From the NCBI GenBank assembly GCA_949317995.1, contig OX439036.1:111021669-111085668 (forward strand): a stretch of DNA of 64,000 bases, in the 5' to 3' direction. This DNA is from Acholoe squamosa. Taxonomy: Eukaryota; Annelida; Polychaeta; Phyllodocida; Polynoidae. Every line of letters starts with the position of its first letter. Positions within the stretch are counted from its first letter, which is position 1. Below are positions 1 to 10,192 of the stretch, piece by piece. The translations under genes and the position numbers were made by a program. The notes under the pieces are model-generated. The model saw nothing but the letters and a program-made list of their open reading frames with translations. It did not search any database and was not told the origin of the DNA.

Positions 1-59
1 CTTCTTATGTAGCCTACCCTACCCACATCCATTGTGGGCCTGGTATTGTTTCTCTGGAG

Positions 60-335
60 TCATGTACCTAATCTCCAGTGTCTGCAACTGTGGGGTTCTA
101 TTGTGTAATCTGTGTACTGGTAATTAGCTCCTCCTGTCATCCAGGACAGCCATTCATGACCGTCTAGACAGTTGTCTGAGGGTAGCTTATAAGGTCAATT
201 GATCTCTATAGACTGCTGTGTTGGCATAGCACGCTCTTTCATGTGGGGATTAAGCTTTAGACACTCCATTGTGTTACCCTTACTCTTCTTAGACTTCATG
301 TCTGCTTTACTTGGAGGGTCCCAGTCTTTGACCAT
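60..335 (-). pseudogene. Possible env-like remnant after integrase
   Basis: Two short open stretches follow integrase on the same strand: a 46-codon ORF (335-195) and, in another frame, about 43 codons (187-60) rich in Trp, Cys and His. Their position after IN matches the third ORF of errantivirus-like Ty3/gypsy elements, and an env-like fragment occurs at the same place in the related element near 54.4 kb. There is no signal peptide or clear fusion motif and the frames are broken. The assignment rests mainly on position. Confidence 0.25.
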
Positions 336-490
336 TCAGAGGCAATAACCTACTGATATATTTACAAATTTGATTGGCTTTATATACATATAAGTAATTC
401 ATTATCAGTCACACATGTCTTATGTGTGGATGAAGAGAATTTGTAATACATTTTGAAAATCTTATGTTCTTTTGGTATCTCAATCTGTTT

Positions 491-2167
491 CTAATTTCTT
501 GAAACTGCACCACACCTAGATGTTTTTCTTAGTATGTGGTGTGCAGGCCTAGGCCTGATAGGGCCTATACCTGTGGTTTCTTTTGTAAGGGTGATATCAT
601 TTTTGTTCCTTACAATTTTGTTGTAGTATTTGGCTTCATGTGGAATAAGCCTGTGTGCAAATTCATTGTTTCTGACAGCCACAACCTTTTTCAGTCTGTC
701 TATGTGCACCGGTCTGGCCACCAATAGATTGGTGTCCAAGTTTTTGAGTTTGGCACTTGTCAAACTAGGTCTATCTACTACAACATATGGTCCCATAAAA
801 AGGGGTTGAAGCTTCTTACACTCTGTGTTGGTCAGGATTCTTGGTATGTTTAGGTACACCATGTTGGTGACCTTGATTTCCTGTGGTGTAAGTTTCTTAT
901 CATATCTATCCTTTCTTTCCTTTTGTAGCTTGGCGACCCTTTCTATAGCTTTCCTCCTAGAGGTATCTTGATTTGTTATCATGTTAGCTACATGGTCTGC
1001 TACGGTGGATATGTCTTCCTGTATTCCCAGCCCTAAGTCCATTGGAGTGGCTGGGTTTCTTCCATGAAGTAGGAAGAAAGGGGTGAACCCTGTGGTTTGG
1101 GATTCAGTGTTTTTTAATGCAAAGGTTATGGGTTCAATGAATGAATCCCAATTGTTTTGGTGCTTTGAGCAGAATGCTCTGAGCGCTGTGCCAATGCTAG
1201 CATTGAATCTCTCTACAAGCCCATTTGATTGTGGCCTGTATGGTGAGGAGAATTTATGTTTGATCTTGAGGTGTTTAGTTAACTTTGTGAACTTTGCACC
1301 TGTATAACATGTTCCATTGTCTGTTTGAAGGGTGGCTGGTGTTCCATGATGACAAATTATATTCTTGTAGAACTCTGCTGCTGTTGTTTCAGCTTTTAAG
1401 TCAGTAGTAGCCCAAGCTGTTGCATATCTGGTAGCATAATCTATGCAGACTTGTATATGTTTGTTTCCCCTGGCAGTTGTGGGAAGTGGTCCCACCGCGT
1501 CGAGGTTTAGGAACTTCATTGGTGAAGCCATGTACTCCCTCACTGTCATTGGTGTCTTGTGTGAGTGTACTTGCCTTTTTGCTGTGAGGCATGTGTGGCA
1601 GGTGGAAACATATTTTGTTGTGTCTGCTAGCATAGACTTCCAATATACCCTAGGTCGGAGTGCTGACAGCATCCTACTTGAACCAAGATGGCCGCCAGTA
1701 GGTGAGTCATGGAAATACTGTAGTGTACTTGTTACCCATTGCTGTGGTATAACAATTTGAAGTGGTACAGTATTGGTTTTTTTCCAATTTATGGGGCATA
1801 TATGGACTAATGTACCATTTACCAAGGTGTATGTCTGGCCTTGGTTGATGATTCTGTTTCCTTGTGCTTTTGGTGCAGGCAAGGTCCCATCCTCAAGATA
1901 TTGTATGAGGGGCAATAGTTCCTTGTCCTTCCTTTGTTCCAAGCCAAGGTTTGTACCTGAGATGGATGTGTCGGGAATCTGATCCAGTAATTGATTTATA
2001 TCTAGCACATGTTGTTTTATTCTGTCTCTTTCTTTTTCTTTTTCATCGACTATTGGCCTATCTTGTGCCTTTTGTTGGGGTGTGTCACTCTTGTTTTGGT
2101 GTGTAGGCTCCTTTGGAGGGCCTATTCTTGCCTTGATGGGAGTGGCAACCTTTTTCTTGAAAGGCAC
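491..2167 (-). CDS. Ty3/gypsy integrase
   Basis: 558 residues. Integrase inserts the element cDNA into chromosomal DNA. An HHCC zinc-binding domain is visible (H153, H160, C190, C193), followed by the DDE core with D223, D283 and E319. Exactly 35 residues separate D283 from E319, the D,D35E spacing of retroviral and Ty3 integrases. A basic C-terminal region follows with a short GPYxV-like stretch. The first ~60 residues are a Lys/Gln-rich linker. The frame is open upstream of the given start to about 2245 and differs by one base from the RT frame; the switch falls near an A5 run at about 2245, so pol is probably one reading frame broken by a single-base indel. All catalytic residues are intact. 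Confidence 0.9.
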   Translation of the reverse strand: MPFKKKVATPIKARIGPPKEPTHQNKSDTPQQKAQDRPIVDEKEKERDRIKQHVLDINQLLDQIPDTSISGTNLGLEQRKDKELLPLIQYLEDGTLPAPKAQGNRIINQGQTYTLVNGTLVHICPINWKKTNTVPLQIVIPQQWVTSTLQYFHDSPTGGHLGSSRMLSALRPRVYWKSMLADTTKYVSTCHTCLTAKRQVHSHKTPMTVREYMASPMKFLNLDAVGPLPTTARGNKHIQVCIDYATRYATAWATTDLKAETTAAEFYKNIICHHGTPATLQTDNGTCYTGAKFTKLTKHLKIKHKFSSPYRPQSNGLVERFNASIGTALRAFCSKHQNNWDSFIEPITFALKNTESQTTGFTPFFLLHGRNPATPMDLGLGIQEDISTVADHVANMITNQDTSRRKAIERVAKLQKERKDRYDKKLTPQEIKVTNMVYLNIPRILTNTECKKLQPLFMGPYVVVDRPSLTSAKLKNLDTNLLVARPVHIDRLKKVVAVRNNEFAHRLIPHEAKYYNKIVRNKNDITLTKETTGIGPIRPRPAHHILRKTSRCGAVSRN

Positions 2168-3987
2168 AATTTGCTTTTTGTCATTCTTCTTTGTCTCAGA
2201 GTTCTTTGACTTAGTAGATGCAGTGTCTTTTGTGACATTTTTCTGGCAGGTGGGGTTTTGGTAGGTTTGTTACCTGTGACCTTTTTCTTATTTAGAATAG
2301 TTTGTGATTGTGTGGGGGGTTTTGGTGTGCCCTCCTGAATCATTTCTCTAGTCTTTGAGCGTGTGGTCATAGGACACAATTGGTTTGATGTTTCCTCTCC
2401 CTGCATTGATTCAAAGAATCTGACCGATTTGGAAGTTGCTTGAGTAATAGCATATATTGTGTCTTCTGACTCTTCATCATCTGAGTCAGGTGGGGTGAAG
2501 GGTGGCTCCTTAGGAGTTGCCTTCACTATCTGATTGAGTGATGAGAATTCAATAGGCTCGAAGTCATTATCTGGAAAGAGTTGTGAGTATTCTCTCTCAC
2601 AGTGGCAAAACACATAATGTGTAGATTGCTTCAAGATACCCCTTATGGGTGTCTCTGGCCTTTCAATGGTGTTGGGTGGATCGTCCCTTTTGAATGGTAC
2701 TTTCTTTGTTACTTTTGCAAACTTGGTTCTACTGGCTGCTCTAACTCTCCTTGGTGGGGGTGGAGGGTTAGTCATGGGTCCAGAGTCTGGGTATTGTCTT
2801 CTAGACATAGCATCTGGTGGTGTGTTATCATCACCTTTCACATGTTGGATGGTGAATGAAAATTGTTGTATGTCTAGAGCCCATCTGGCCCATCTATGTG
2901 TGAGTCCTGTATTGGTTAATAGTGGGATTAGGGCTGCATGGTCTGTGTATAATTGGAAGTGTCTAGTCTCTAGATAGTGTCTGAAGTGTAATACTCCATA
3001 CACTACTCCCAGTAGTTCTCTCTCTGTGGTATTGTAATTTCTCTCATGTTTGGAGAGGGTTCTACCTGCAAAGGCTACTGGTCTGAGCACTCCTTCATTA
3101 TCTCTCTGTGAGAGTACAGCTCCTAAACTCACATTGGAAGCATCAGTTGCCAAACTGAACTCTTTCTCATAGTTTGGATATCTGAGAAGAGCATTGGTAC
3201 AGAGGGCATGCTTTAATGTTTTGAAAGCATTATCTGCCTCCTCTGTCCAGACAAATGCTTTGAGATGTGTCTGTAGATCATATAATGGTCTAGCAATTTG
3301 GGCATAACCTTTGATAAACTTTTTGAAGTATTGGCATAGGCCTGTGAAGGATCTGACATTTTTGACTGATTTTGGTGTTGGGAAGGTTTTGATTGATTCC
3401 ACCTTTGTGGGAGATGGTTGCAGTCCCTTGGGTGTGACTCTCATTCCCAAGAAGTCTATTCTGTCTATGAAGTATTCACATTTTGATTTCTTTAGTTTGA
3501 GTTTGCCAACTCTTAGGCTGTTGAACACATCTTCCAGGTCATGGAAGTGTTGTTCGATTGATGGTGATAATACCAATATGTCATCTAGGTATGGTAGGGC
3601 ACATTTGTATTTGAGTTTGTTCAGAATTAATGTGACTAGATGGCAGAATCCTGCAGGTGCGGTCGCTAAACCCATTGGTATCCTTTCGTAGACATATTTT
3701 TTGTGATTTGCTATGAATGCGGTTTTATGCTGATCCTCCTGTCTTATAGGAATTTGAAAAAATCCCTGTTGGGCATCTAGCTTACTGAATACTCTTGGTC
3801 TGAGTGACCCTATCATGTCTAGAGTGTCATCGGCTCGGGGTGTAGATAAGGCTTGATTTATCGTGTTCTGGTTCAGATAAAGAAAATCTGTGACGAGCCT
3901 ATGGCCTCCCGATGGATCCCTGATTATTATAGGATCTGCCATTACTTGGGGTTCTGTCTCTCCTATCACTGTATGAAGAGTTACCAT
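2122..3987 (-). CDS. Ty3/gypsy reverse transcriptase-RNase H, N-terminally deleted
   Basis: 621 residues. RT copies element RNA to cDNA and RNase H removes the RNA strand. Visible motifs are KLDAQQGFF with the first catalytic Asp (D71), YLDD at 133-136, and an RNase H domain with D282 (ATDAS), E323 (TERELL) and D349 (YTDH). Residues ~400-621 form a low-complexity Pro/Lys/Ser linker toward integrase. The first ~25 residues are not RT: they come from the Asn/Ser-rich gag tail read in another frame. The usual upstream fingers region is absent here but present in copy B (7479-8046). This copy therefore cannot make a normal protease or a complete RT. Confidence 0.9.
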   Translation of the reverse strand: MVTLHTVIGETEPQVMADPIIIRDPSGGHRLVTDFLYLNQNTINQALSTPRADDTLDMIGSLRPRVFSKLDAQQGFFQIPIRQEDQHKTAFIANHKKYVYERIPMGLATAPAGFCHLVTLILNKLKYKCALPYLDDILVLSPSIEQHFHDLEDVFNSLRVGKLKLKKSKCEYFIDRIDFLGMRVTPKGLQPSPTKVESIKTFPTPKSVKNVRSFTGLCQYFKKFIKGYAQIARPLYDLQTHLKAFVWTEEADNAFKTLKHALCTNALLRYPNYEKEFSLATDASNVSLGAVLSQRDNEGVLRPVAFAGRTLSKHERNYNTTERELLGVVYGVLHFRHYLETRHFQLYTDHAALIPLLTNTGLTHRWARWALDIQQFSFTIQHVKGDDNTPPDAMSRRQYPDSGPMTNPPPPPRRVRAASRTKFAKVTKKVPFKRDDPPNTIERPETPIRGILKQSTHYVFCHCEREYSQLFPDNDFEPIEFSSLNQIVKATPKEPPFTPPDSDDEESEDTIYAITQATSKSVRFFESMQGEETSNQLCPMTTRSKTREMIQEGTPKPPTQSQTILNKKKVTGNKPTKTPPARKMSQKTLHLLSQRTLRQRRMTKSKLCLSRKRLPLPSRQE

Positions 3988-4016
3988 TGTTGGAGTTGGA
4001 AGAGCTGTTGTCTTTC

Positions 4017-5147
4017 CTACTGTTGTGACCCCCCCCGGTTGTTGTTGTTGCCCCCTCTACCTCTACCTCTATTGGATTGGTAGTTGGGGTCATAGTTATT
4101 TCCTCTATATCTACCGGTAGGGTCTTTTGATGCAACCTTAGCCTCCTGTTGCCTTACATGGGCACTAGACATTAGGTTAACATCTTCATCTGCACTAGTG
4201 CTGATTTCCTGGACCTTTTTCTTAGTAGGCTGTGGGTTAGACTCTGCCTCCCTTATCTTCCTAGATCTTTCTTGGGTCTCAACCTCTAAGGCTAGGTCTA
4301 GGGCTTGGTCAAAAGAGTCTATTTTCTTGTTTTCAAGAGCTACAGAGATCCAGGGCCTCATGCCTTGGGTAAATGCCTTGCTCAAGATTTCATCACTTTG
4401 GCGTTGGGCATTACACACTTTCCTGAGATGGCATGCATAGTCTAGGACAGGTTCATCTATCTTTTGTGCACGGAGTGCAGTCCTTGAGATGATATTGTCT
4501 CGAGTAGCAAAATACTCTTTTAATTTATTCACTACATTGGTCCATGTCAACATATCAGGTGTGGCACTTTCCCTGAAGGATTCAAACCAAGCTAGTGCTT
4601 GTCCTTCAAGGTACTTGGGTAAATATGTTACCATGGTGTCACTGTCTGTTACTTTGTACTTATCCTTCAGATATTCTGGGAATTTGTGATCAATGAATAA
4701 TGCTGTTGACATGAGTGGTGATGGGTGTGAGAAAGTTTTGGGTTTTGTTACCTCATGTAGCCTGAACTTTCTGTCATCCTGTTGTTTTCTGTCTATGAGT
4801 TTGGTCATGTTGGACACCATGGAGATTATGATGTCATCCTTGGATCCAGAGGCAGATGGTGTGATGGCTGGTGTGGGAGGCTGTGGGGTCTGGGATGATA
4901 CCATCTTCATGAGATCCGCTATCTGTTGTTGTTGTCTCTCTAGGGACCTCCGCTGATCTTCCATGGCCTTCTGTTGGGCATCTATTGCCGCATTCCTCTC
5001 TGCCAGTTGTTGGTTGAGGATCCTCTCCCTTTCCTCCTGCTGGGACTTGTTGGTCTCTAGGGCAGTAACTGCATCTTGGATGGCCTTCTCATAGGCCCTT
5101 ATCTTCTCAGCTGTCTGATTAGGTTGGGGGCCTTCATCGGTGTCCAT
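4017..5147 (-). CDS. Ty3/gypsy Gag (capsid and RGG tail)
   Basis: 376 residues from the chosen ATG at 5147. A Gln/Glu-rich coiled-coil-like stretch (residues ~15-85) precedes a retrotransposon capsid domain (~110-250, with the ALAWFESF and W-x-NVV-x-KLKEYF patterns). A basic Arg/Gly/Asn-rich tail that would bind RNA follows; no zinc knuckle remains. The stop at 4017 follows a C-rich run (4021-4032), and the neighbouring frame continues the Asn/Ser-rich tail to about 3917, so a homopolymer frameshift probably truncates it. The gag frame is also open upstream for ~90 codons (to ~5418) as a Ser/Thr/Pro-rich stretch whose amino-acid sequence is conserved in copy B. The true start may be upstream or non-AUG. 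Confidence 0.85.
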   Translation of the reverse strand: MDTDEGPQPNQTAEKIRAYEKAIQDAVTALETNKSQQEERERILNQQLAERNAAIDAQQKAMEDQRRSLERQQQQIADLMKMVSSQTPQPPTPAITPSASGSKDDIIISMVSNMTKLIDRKQQDDRKFRLHEVTKPKTFSHPSPLMSTALFIDHKFPEYLKDKYKVTDSDTMVTYLPKYLEGQALAWFESFRESATPDMLTWTNVVNKLKEYFATRDNIISRTALRAQKIDEPVLDYACHLRKVCNAQRQSDEILSKAFTQGMRPWISVALENKKIDSFDQALDLALEVETQERSRKIREAESNPQPTKKKVQEISTSADEDVNLMSSAHVRQQEAKVASKDPTGRYRGNNYDPNYQSNRGRGRGGNNNNRGGSQQ

Positions 5148-5507
5148 GATGGAGGGTGTGGGAGAAGTGTCTCTGGAGGAGTGGCTGTCAAAGGCCGGAG
5201 CCGGGGTGGAGGATCTAGATGAGGGTGTGGATCCACCCCCTGAGGCAGATCCTTCTTCCCCTGAGGTAGATAGCGTGAGTTGAGCATCCTGTAGAGATCC
5301 CTGGGAAATGTTGGATCCCTGAGAACTGGTTGTTCCCTGAGTAGACAGGGTGGGGGGTGTGGGGTCTACTGAGTGTGGGTCTGTTGTACTGGAGGCTGAT
5401 TGCCCCCTGTGGGTCTCCTAGATCTAGGTGGGAGGGAGACAGGCCCCTGACTACGTAAGGTCTTTGTGTGTTGTTCTGCCAGCTTGACTGATAAGACCTT
5501 GATGTGT

Positions 5508-5990
5508 GGGGTAGACCTCACTGACGTGTGGGAGACCTCACTGACGTGTGGGAGACCTCACTGACGTGTGGGAGACCTCACTGGCATGTGGGAGACCTCA
5601 CTGACGTGTGGGAGACCTCTCTGACGTGTGGGAAACCTCACTGACGTGTGGGAGACCTCACTGACGTGTGGGAGACCTCACTGACGTTTGGGAGACCTCA
5701 CTGACGTTTGGGAGACCTCACTTACGTGTGGGAGACCTCACTGACGTGTGGGAGACCTCACTGATGTGTGGGAGACCTCACTGACGTGTGGGAGACCTCA
5801 CTGACGTGTGGGAGACCTCACTGACGTTTGGGAGACCTCACTGACGTTTGGGAGACCTCACTGACGTGTGGGAGACCTCACTGACGTGTGGGAGACCTCA
5901 CTGACGTGTGGGAGACCTCACTGACGTGTGGTAGATCTCACTGGTATGTGGGAGATCTCACTGGTATGTGGGAGATCTCACTGGTGACCT
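5508..5990. repeat. 20-bp minisatellite in gypsy leader, about 24 copies
   Basis: Tandem units of GTGTGGGAGACCTCACTGAC with few substitutions; most carry a TGACGT core and some carry TGACGTTT or GGTATG variants. It lies between the primer-binding site and gag. Copy B has the same array at the same place with only about 7 units, so it belongs to the element and varies in length. Confidence 0.95.
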
Positions 5991-6109
5991 TTGTGGGCAT
6001 GGTGTCAAGGTCACTGGGTGGGTGGAGTGGGGTTTACTGTGTGTATGATTGTTTTCAGTAATGTTGCCAGCTTAATTTTCATGAGAGCATTGGGTAATTT
6101 GGGATCTTA

Positions 6110-6127
6110 GTAGGATGTTCTCCACCA
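6110..6127 (-). promoter_or_regulatory. tRNA primer-binding site, copy A
   Basis: Three bases inside the LTR the minus strand reads TGGTGGAGAACATCCTAC, which begins with the TGG expected to pair with a tRNA 3' CCA end. The sequence is identical in copy B (9968-9985). The tRNA species was not identified. Confidence 0.65.
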
Positions 6128-6130
6128 CTT

Positions 6131-7478
6131 TGTCATACTAGTAATTGTGCATGATCAAGTTGTCATATGAGAAATATCATAAGACTAGTGGTATATAGTG
6201 TAAATACATTAAGCTCTCATAAAATAGTGTTATTTCCAGTTGTCACTGGTTTATTCAGCTTTAGGCAACATGTAAGAAATATCAATCATACAGTAGTTAG
6301 TATGTGGGTAATTTGTACATACAGTAAATATACAGTAGTTTATAGAGTATAATGTTCTGTTCCACTCCACCTGTGAGGTAACAATAATACAATGTCCAGC
6401 ATAGTTCTAGGTGGGTTCCCACACCTAGCTCCTGACCTGCTGCTTAGAGGGATAATGTAATAATGAATAACTTTACCCTCTGGTGGATGTCTTGAGGAAG
6501 ATACCCTCTTGCCACTAATGATGGAAACCAATGCCTGTCTAGCATAGTTTCACCAAAGTGCAGTGGTATAGCAGGTAGCAGGAGATGACTGGAGATGTTA
6601 CCTCTGGAGCGGTTCTTGGTGTTCTGATTTCTAGGAGGTGCAGTCAGGCTATTTGTAGCAAATCTTGGAAAAGCACCTCAGACTGACTGGGGCCAGTGGC
6701 ATCTGCCTAACTCTGCAATTGTTTGAGGGGAGGCTTTCATGTGTCACTGGGTCCACAAAGGACCCCCATGGGCACCGCTGTGTCCCCCATTGTCTTGGTC
6801 GGTTGTGTAACTTCAAACCCCCATATCTCGGAAGTTTAAGCTGTTACAACCGCCATTTTGCGCATGCGCGGAGTTGAATATGCCAAGTTTATAATGCCCG
6901 CTTGATAGGCACGTAACTTGCGCCGGTTTGTCTGTAGTGCACTTGGAGGTTGATTCAGTCTCCATGGTGTAACTTCCTTAATAATGGGAGTTCCGCCTTG
7001 ATCTTGGGCTCATTCTGACCGTGTTATTATGGGCTTTCCATAAATGCTTTGATATTTGACCTAGGTTGCCCAGGAGCGACGCTAGAGCGACCAGACGGTT
7101 ATGGCGTCGTGGTTTTGTAACCCATTGTTCAGTTATTAGAGTGCTCAGACACTCATGACGGCGTCAGCGGTGCTCAGGCACCCGTGACGGCCGGTTGCAT
7201 TCACTTACAACTTATTAGTTTGTGCACTGAACCATGAGGTCGCACACTGAGACCCTCATTTTTATTATATTGTGCAGTGAACCATTAGGTCGGACCCTTT
7301 GATGTCATAAACTCTGTCTAACTGACTTGGTTTGGTGTGCAGTGGGGCATGAACGCTCTTATACAAAGTTTGAGCGCTCTTATAGCTCTTAGAACCAACC
7401 TATGTATTAATTTCTTAGATATTCTTTGATTAATACAATAATATGTTAGAATTTATGGAATAATAAAATGGTATATCA
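6131..7478 (-). repeat. 5' LTR of gypsy copy A (1,348 bp)
   Basis: Begins TGTCATACTAG and ends GGTATATCA on the plus strand (TG...CA). It aligns along its length with 9989-11033, and its outer parts align with 53576-54027 and 55155-55510. Relative to copy B it keeps about 350 bp (6380-6740) that B lacks and that the 55-kb copy also has, so the deletion is in B. No ORF of note. Confidence 0.85.
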
Positions 7479-8254
7479 CTATAATGTCTAGAGTGTCATC
7501 GGCCCAGGTTGTAGATAAGGCTTGTTTGATCGTATTCTGGTTCAGATGACGAAAATCTGTTACGAGCCTATGGCCTCCTGATGCCTTTTGTACTAAAAAG
7601 GATCTGGATGCCCAGGGGCCCTCTGCACATTCTCTCAGAATGCCCTGCTGTACTAGCCTTTCGCATTCTTCCACTATTGTGGCCTGATTTTCTGGTGTTT
7701 GTCTATATGGTAGGAAATGATATGGTACTGCTTCAGGTTTTACATGTAAAGAGTGGGTATACAGGTGTGTAGCACCAATGTCTCCATCTTTTCCTACAAA
7801 TATATCATCATACTTGGTCAGCAGTGATTCTAACCTATCATGCTGATCTTTTGATGTGAGCACAGATTTAGGTGGAACATTCTCTTCCAATTCTGGCTCG
7901 AGGTCATGTGCCTCACTATGTATAGCTGCTATTTCAGAGAGTCTGATTGAGTTAGGTTCAGGGTCAGCATATGTAGACTCACAGTCTCTGAATGTCACTG
8001 AATGGAGGTTCATCCTCAGGCCGTATGGCTGAGATGGATTGATCAATGTGTGGGGTAGTGTCTGACATCTGTTGAGGTTTTTCTAAATCAGATTCCTTGA
8101 CTTCCTGAAATAGAGCTATGATGGCACCCTTTTTGATTTTATGTGGGCGCCTGCTGGTGTTGAGTAACACTAGAGGGTGTTTGTTATTTTCCCTGGGGGT
8201 TACTGCTGCCCTTTGAACTAGATATGGGGCATTGTTATTTCTCTGGAGGTTATT
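7479..8254 (-). pseudogene. Gypsy pol fragment: protease-RT linker and RT fingers
   Basis: From about 8254 the frame reads a linker (PHKIKKGAIIALF) typical of the segment between protease and RT. After a frame change near 7980-8046 it continues into the RT N-terminus: LLTKYDDIF, VPYHFLPYR, ILRECAEGPWAS, then GGHRLVTDFRHLN. This is the segment missing from copy A. It stops before the KLDA and YLDD motifs because copy A's LTR interrupts it. It shows what an intact ancestor carried and cannot function alone. Confidence 0.75.
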
Positions 8255-9359
8255 TCCTCTATATCTACCGGTAGGGTCTTTGGATACAACCTTAGCTTCC
8301 TGCTGCCTTACATTGGCACTAGACATTAGGTTAACATCTTCTTCCTCTGATTTAGTGGTGACTTCCTGGACCTTTTTCTTAGTAGACTGTGGGTTAGACT
8401 CCCCATCTCTTACTTTCCTAGATCTATCTTGAGTTTCAACCTCTAAGGCTAGGTCTAGGGCTTGGTCAAAAGAGTCTATTTTCTTGTTTTCGAGAGCTAC
8501 AGAGATCCAGGGCCTCATGCCTTGGGTAAATGTTCTAATTAAGGTCTCATCCTCTAGGCATTGGGCATTACACACTTTCCTGAGATGGCATGCATAGTCT
8601 AGGATAGGTTATCTACCTTTTGTGCATGGAGTGCATTCCTAGAGATGATATTGTCTCGAGTAGCAAAATACTCTTTTAGTTCATGTACTACATTGGTCCA
8701 TGTCAACTTATCAGGTGTGGCACTTTCCTTGAAGGATTCAAACCAAGCCAATGCTTGTCCTTCAAGGTACTTGGGTAAATATGTGACCATGGTGTCACTG
8801 TCCGTTACTTTGTACTTGTCCTTCAGATACTCTGGGAATTTGTGATCAATAAATAATGCTGTTGACATGAGTGGTGATGGGTGAGAAAAAGTTTTGGGTT
8901 TGGTTACCTCATGTTGCCTGATCTTCCTGTTGTCGTGTTGTTGTCTGTCTATGATCTTGGTCATGTTGGACACCATGGAGATTATGACATCGTCTTCGGA
9001 TCCAGATGGGCAGATGGTGTGACGATAGGTGTGGTGGTGGGTGTGGGAGGCTGTGAGGTCTGGGTTGATACCAACTTCATGAGATCTGGTATCTGTTGTT
9101 GTTGCCTATCTAGGGCCTTCCGCTGGTCTTCCATGGCCTTCTGCTGGTCTTCCATGGCCTTCTGCTGGGAGTCTATTGCCGTTTTCCTCTCTGCCAAATA
9201 TTGACTGAGGATCCTCTCCCTCTCCTTTGAGGTAAGGGCATGAGCATCATGGTGGGCCTTGTTTGCTTCTAGGGCAGTAACTGCATCTTGGATGGTCTTC
9301 TTATAGGCCCTTATCTTCTAAGCTGCCTGATTGGGTTGAGGGCCTTCATCAGTGTCCAT
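8255..9359 (-). pseudogene. Gypsy gag, copy B, frame-broken
   Basis: Homologous to copy A gag throughout. The start at 9359 matches the copy A start. A TAG interrupts it about 13 codons in (near 9319), a frame break lies near 8,980-9,010 in the Pro/Thr-rich part, and another near 8,590 lies within the capsid domain. The coiled-coil segment carries a duplicated QQKAMED unit absent from A. The gag ends at GRYRGNN, then a deletion joins it to pol; the breakpoint sits in a short TTATTTC homology, a few tens of bases from where copy A's gag tail starts to differ. Confidence 0.75.
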
Positions 9360-9704
9360 GGTGGAAGGTGTGGGAGATGTGTCTCTGGAGGAGTGGCTGT
9401 CAGAGGCAGGTGCTGAGGTGGAAGATCTAGATGAGGGTATGGATCCACCCCCTGAGGCAGATCCTTCTTCCTCAGAGGTAGATAGCGTAAGTTGGGCATC
9501 CTGTAGGGATCCCTGAGAAATGTTGGATCCCTGAGAACTGGTTGTTCCCTGAGTAGACAGGGTGGGTGGAGTGGGTGTACTGAGTGTGGGTCTGTTGTAT
9601 TGGAGGCTGAGTTGCCCCCGGTGGGTCTCCTGGATCTAGGTGGAGGTCCCTGACTACGTAAAGTTTTTGTGTGTTGTTCTGCCAGCTTGACTGATAAGAA
9701 CTCG

Positions 9705-9845
9705 ACATGTGGGAGACCTCACTGACATGTGGAAGACCTCACTGACGTGTGGGAGACCTTACTGACGTGTGGCAGACCTCACTGACGTGTGGGAGACCTC
9801 ACTGACGTGTGGCAGACCTCACTGACGTGTGGGAGATCTTACCGG
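9705..9845. repeat. 20-bp minisatellite in gypsy leader, about 7 copies
   Basis: Same unit and same position relative to LTR and gag as the 24-copy array in copy A, with variant units carrying TGGCAGACC. Confidence 0.9.
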
Positions 9846-9967
9846 TGACCTTTTAAACATGGTGGCAAGGTCACTGGGTGGGTGGAGTGGGTTTTTCTGT
9901 GTGTGTGATTATTCTTGGTAATGTTGCCAGCTTAACTGATAAGAGCTTGTGAAATTTTGGGATCTTA

Positions 9968-9985
9968 GTAGGATGTTCTCCACCA
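9968..9985 (-). promoter_or_regulatory. tRNA primer-binding site, copy B
   Basis: Identical 18 bases to the site in copy A, again three bases from the LTR. Confidence 0.65.
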
Positions 9986-10192
9986 CTTTGTCATACTAGT
10001 AATTGTGCATGATCAAGTTGTCATATGAGAAATATCATATGACTAGTGGTATATAGAAAATAAGAATATCAAGCTCTTATTTAGTCTTATTTCCAGTTAT
10101 CACTGGTTTATTCAGCTTTAGGCAGACATGTAAGAATATCAATCACACAGATGTTAATATGCAAGTAATTTCCACACACAGTAAATATACAA

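Larger units (their letters stand above)
1..7478 (-). mobile_element. Ty3/gypsy LTR retrotransposon, copy A (3' end outside window)
   Basis: Read on the minus strand, the order is LTR (7478-6131), primer-binding site, 20-bp minisatellite leader, gag, RT-RNase H, integrase, then a possible env remnant running off the window edge. Protease and the N-terminal part of RT are missing: the gag tail runs straight into RT at about 3,915, so the copy is internally deleted. Gag, RT-RH and IN are otherwise long and open, which suggests recent activity or mobilisation in trans. Its LTR abuts the RT of copy B at 7478/7479, as expected if A inserted into B. Confidence 0.85.

Noticed and set aside
536-4956. 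Plus-strand ORFs of 60-126 codons over the gypsy element
   Set aside because: Antisense shadows of gag, RT and integrase.
5508-5990. CRISPR-like direct repeats
   Set aside because: Units are contiguous 20-mers without spacers, inside a eukaryotic retrotransposon leader.
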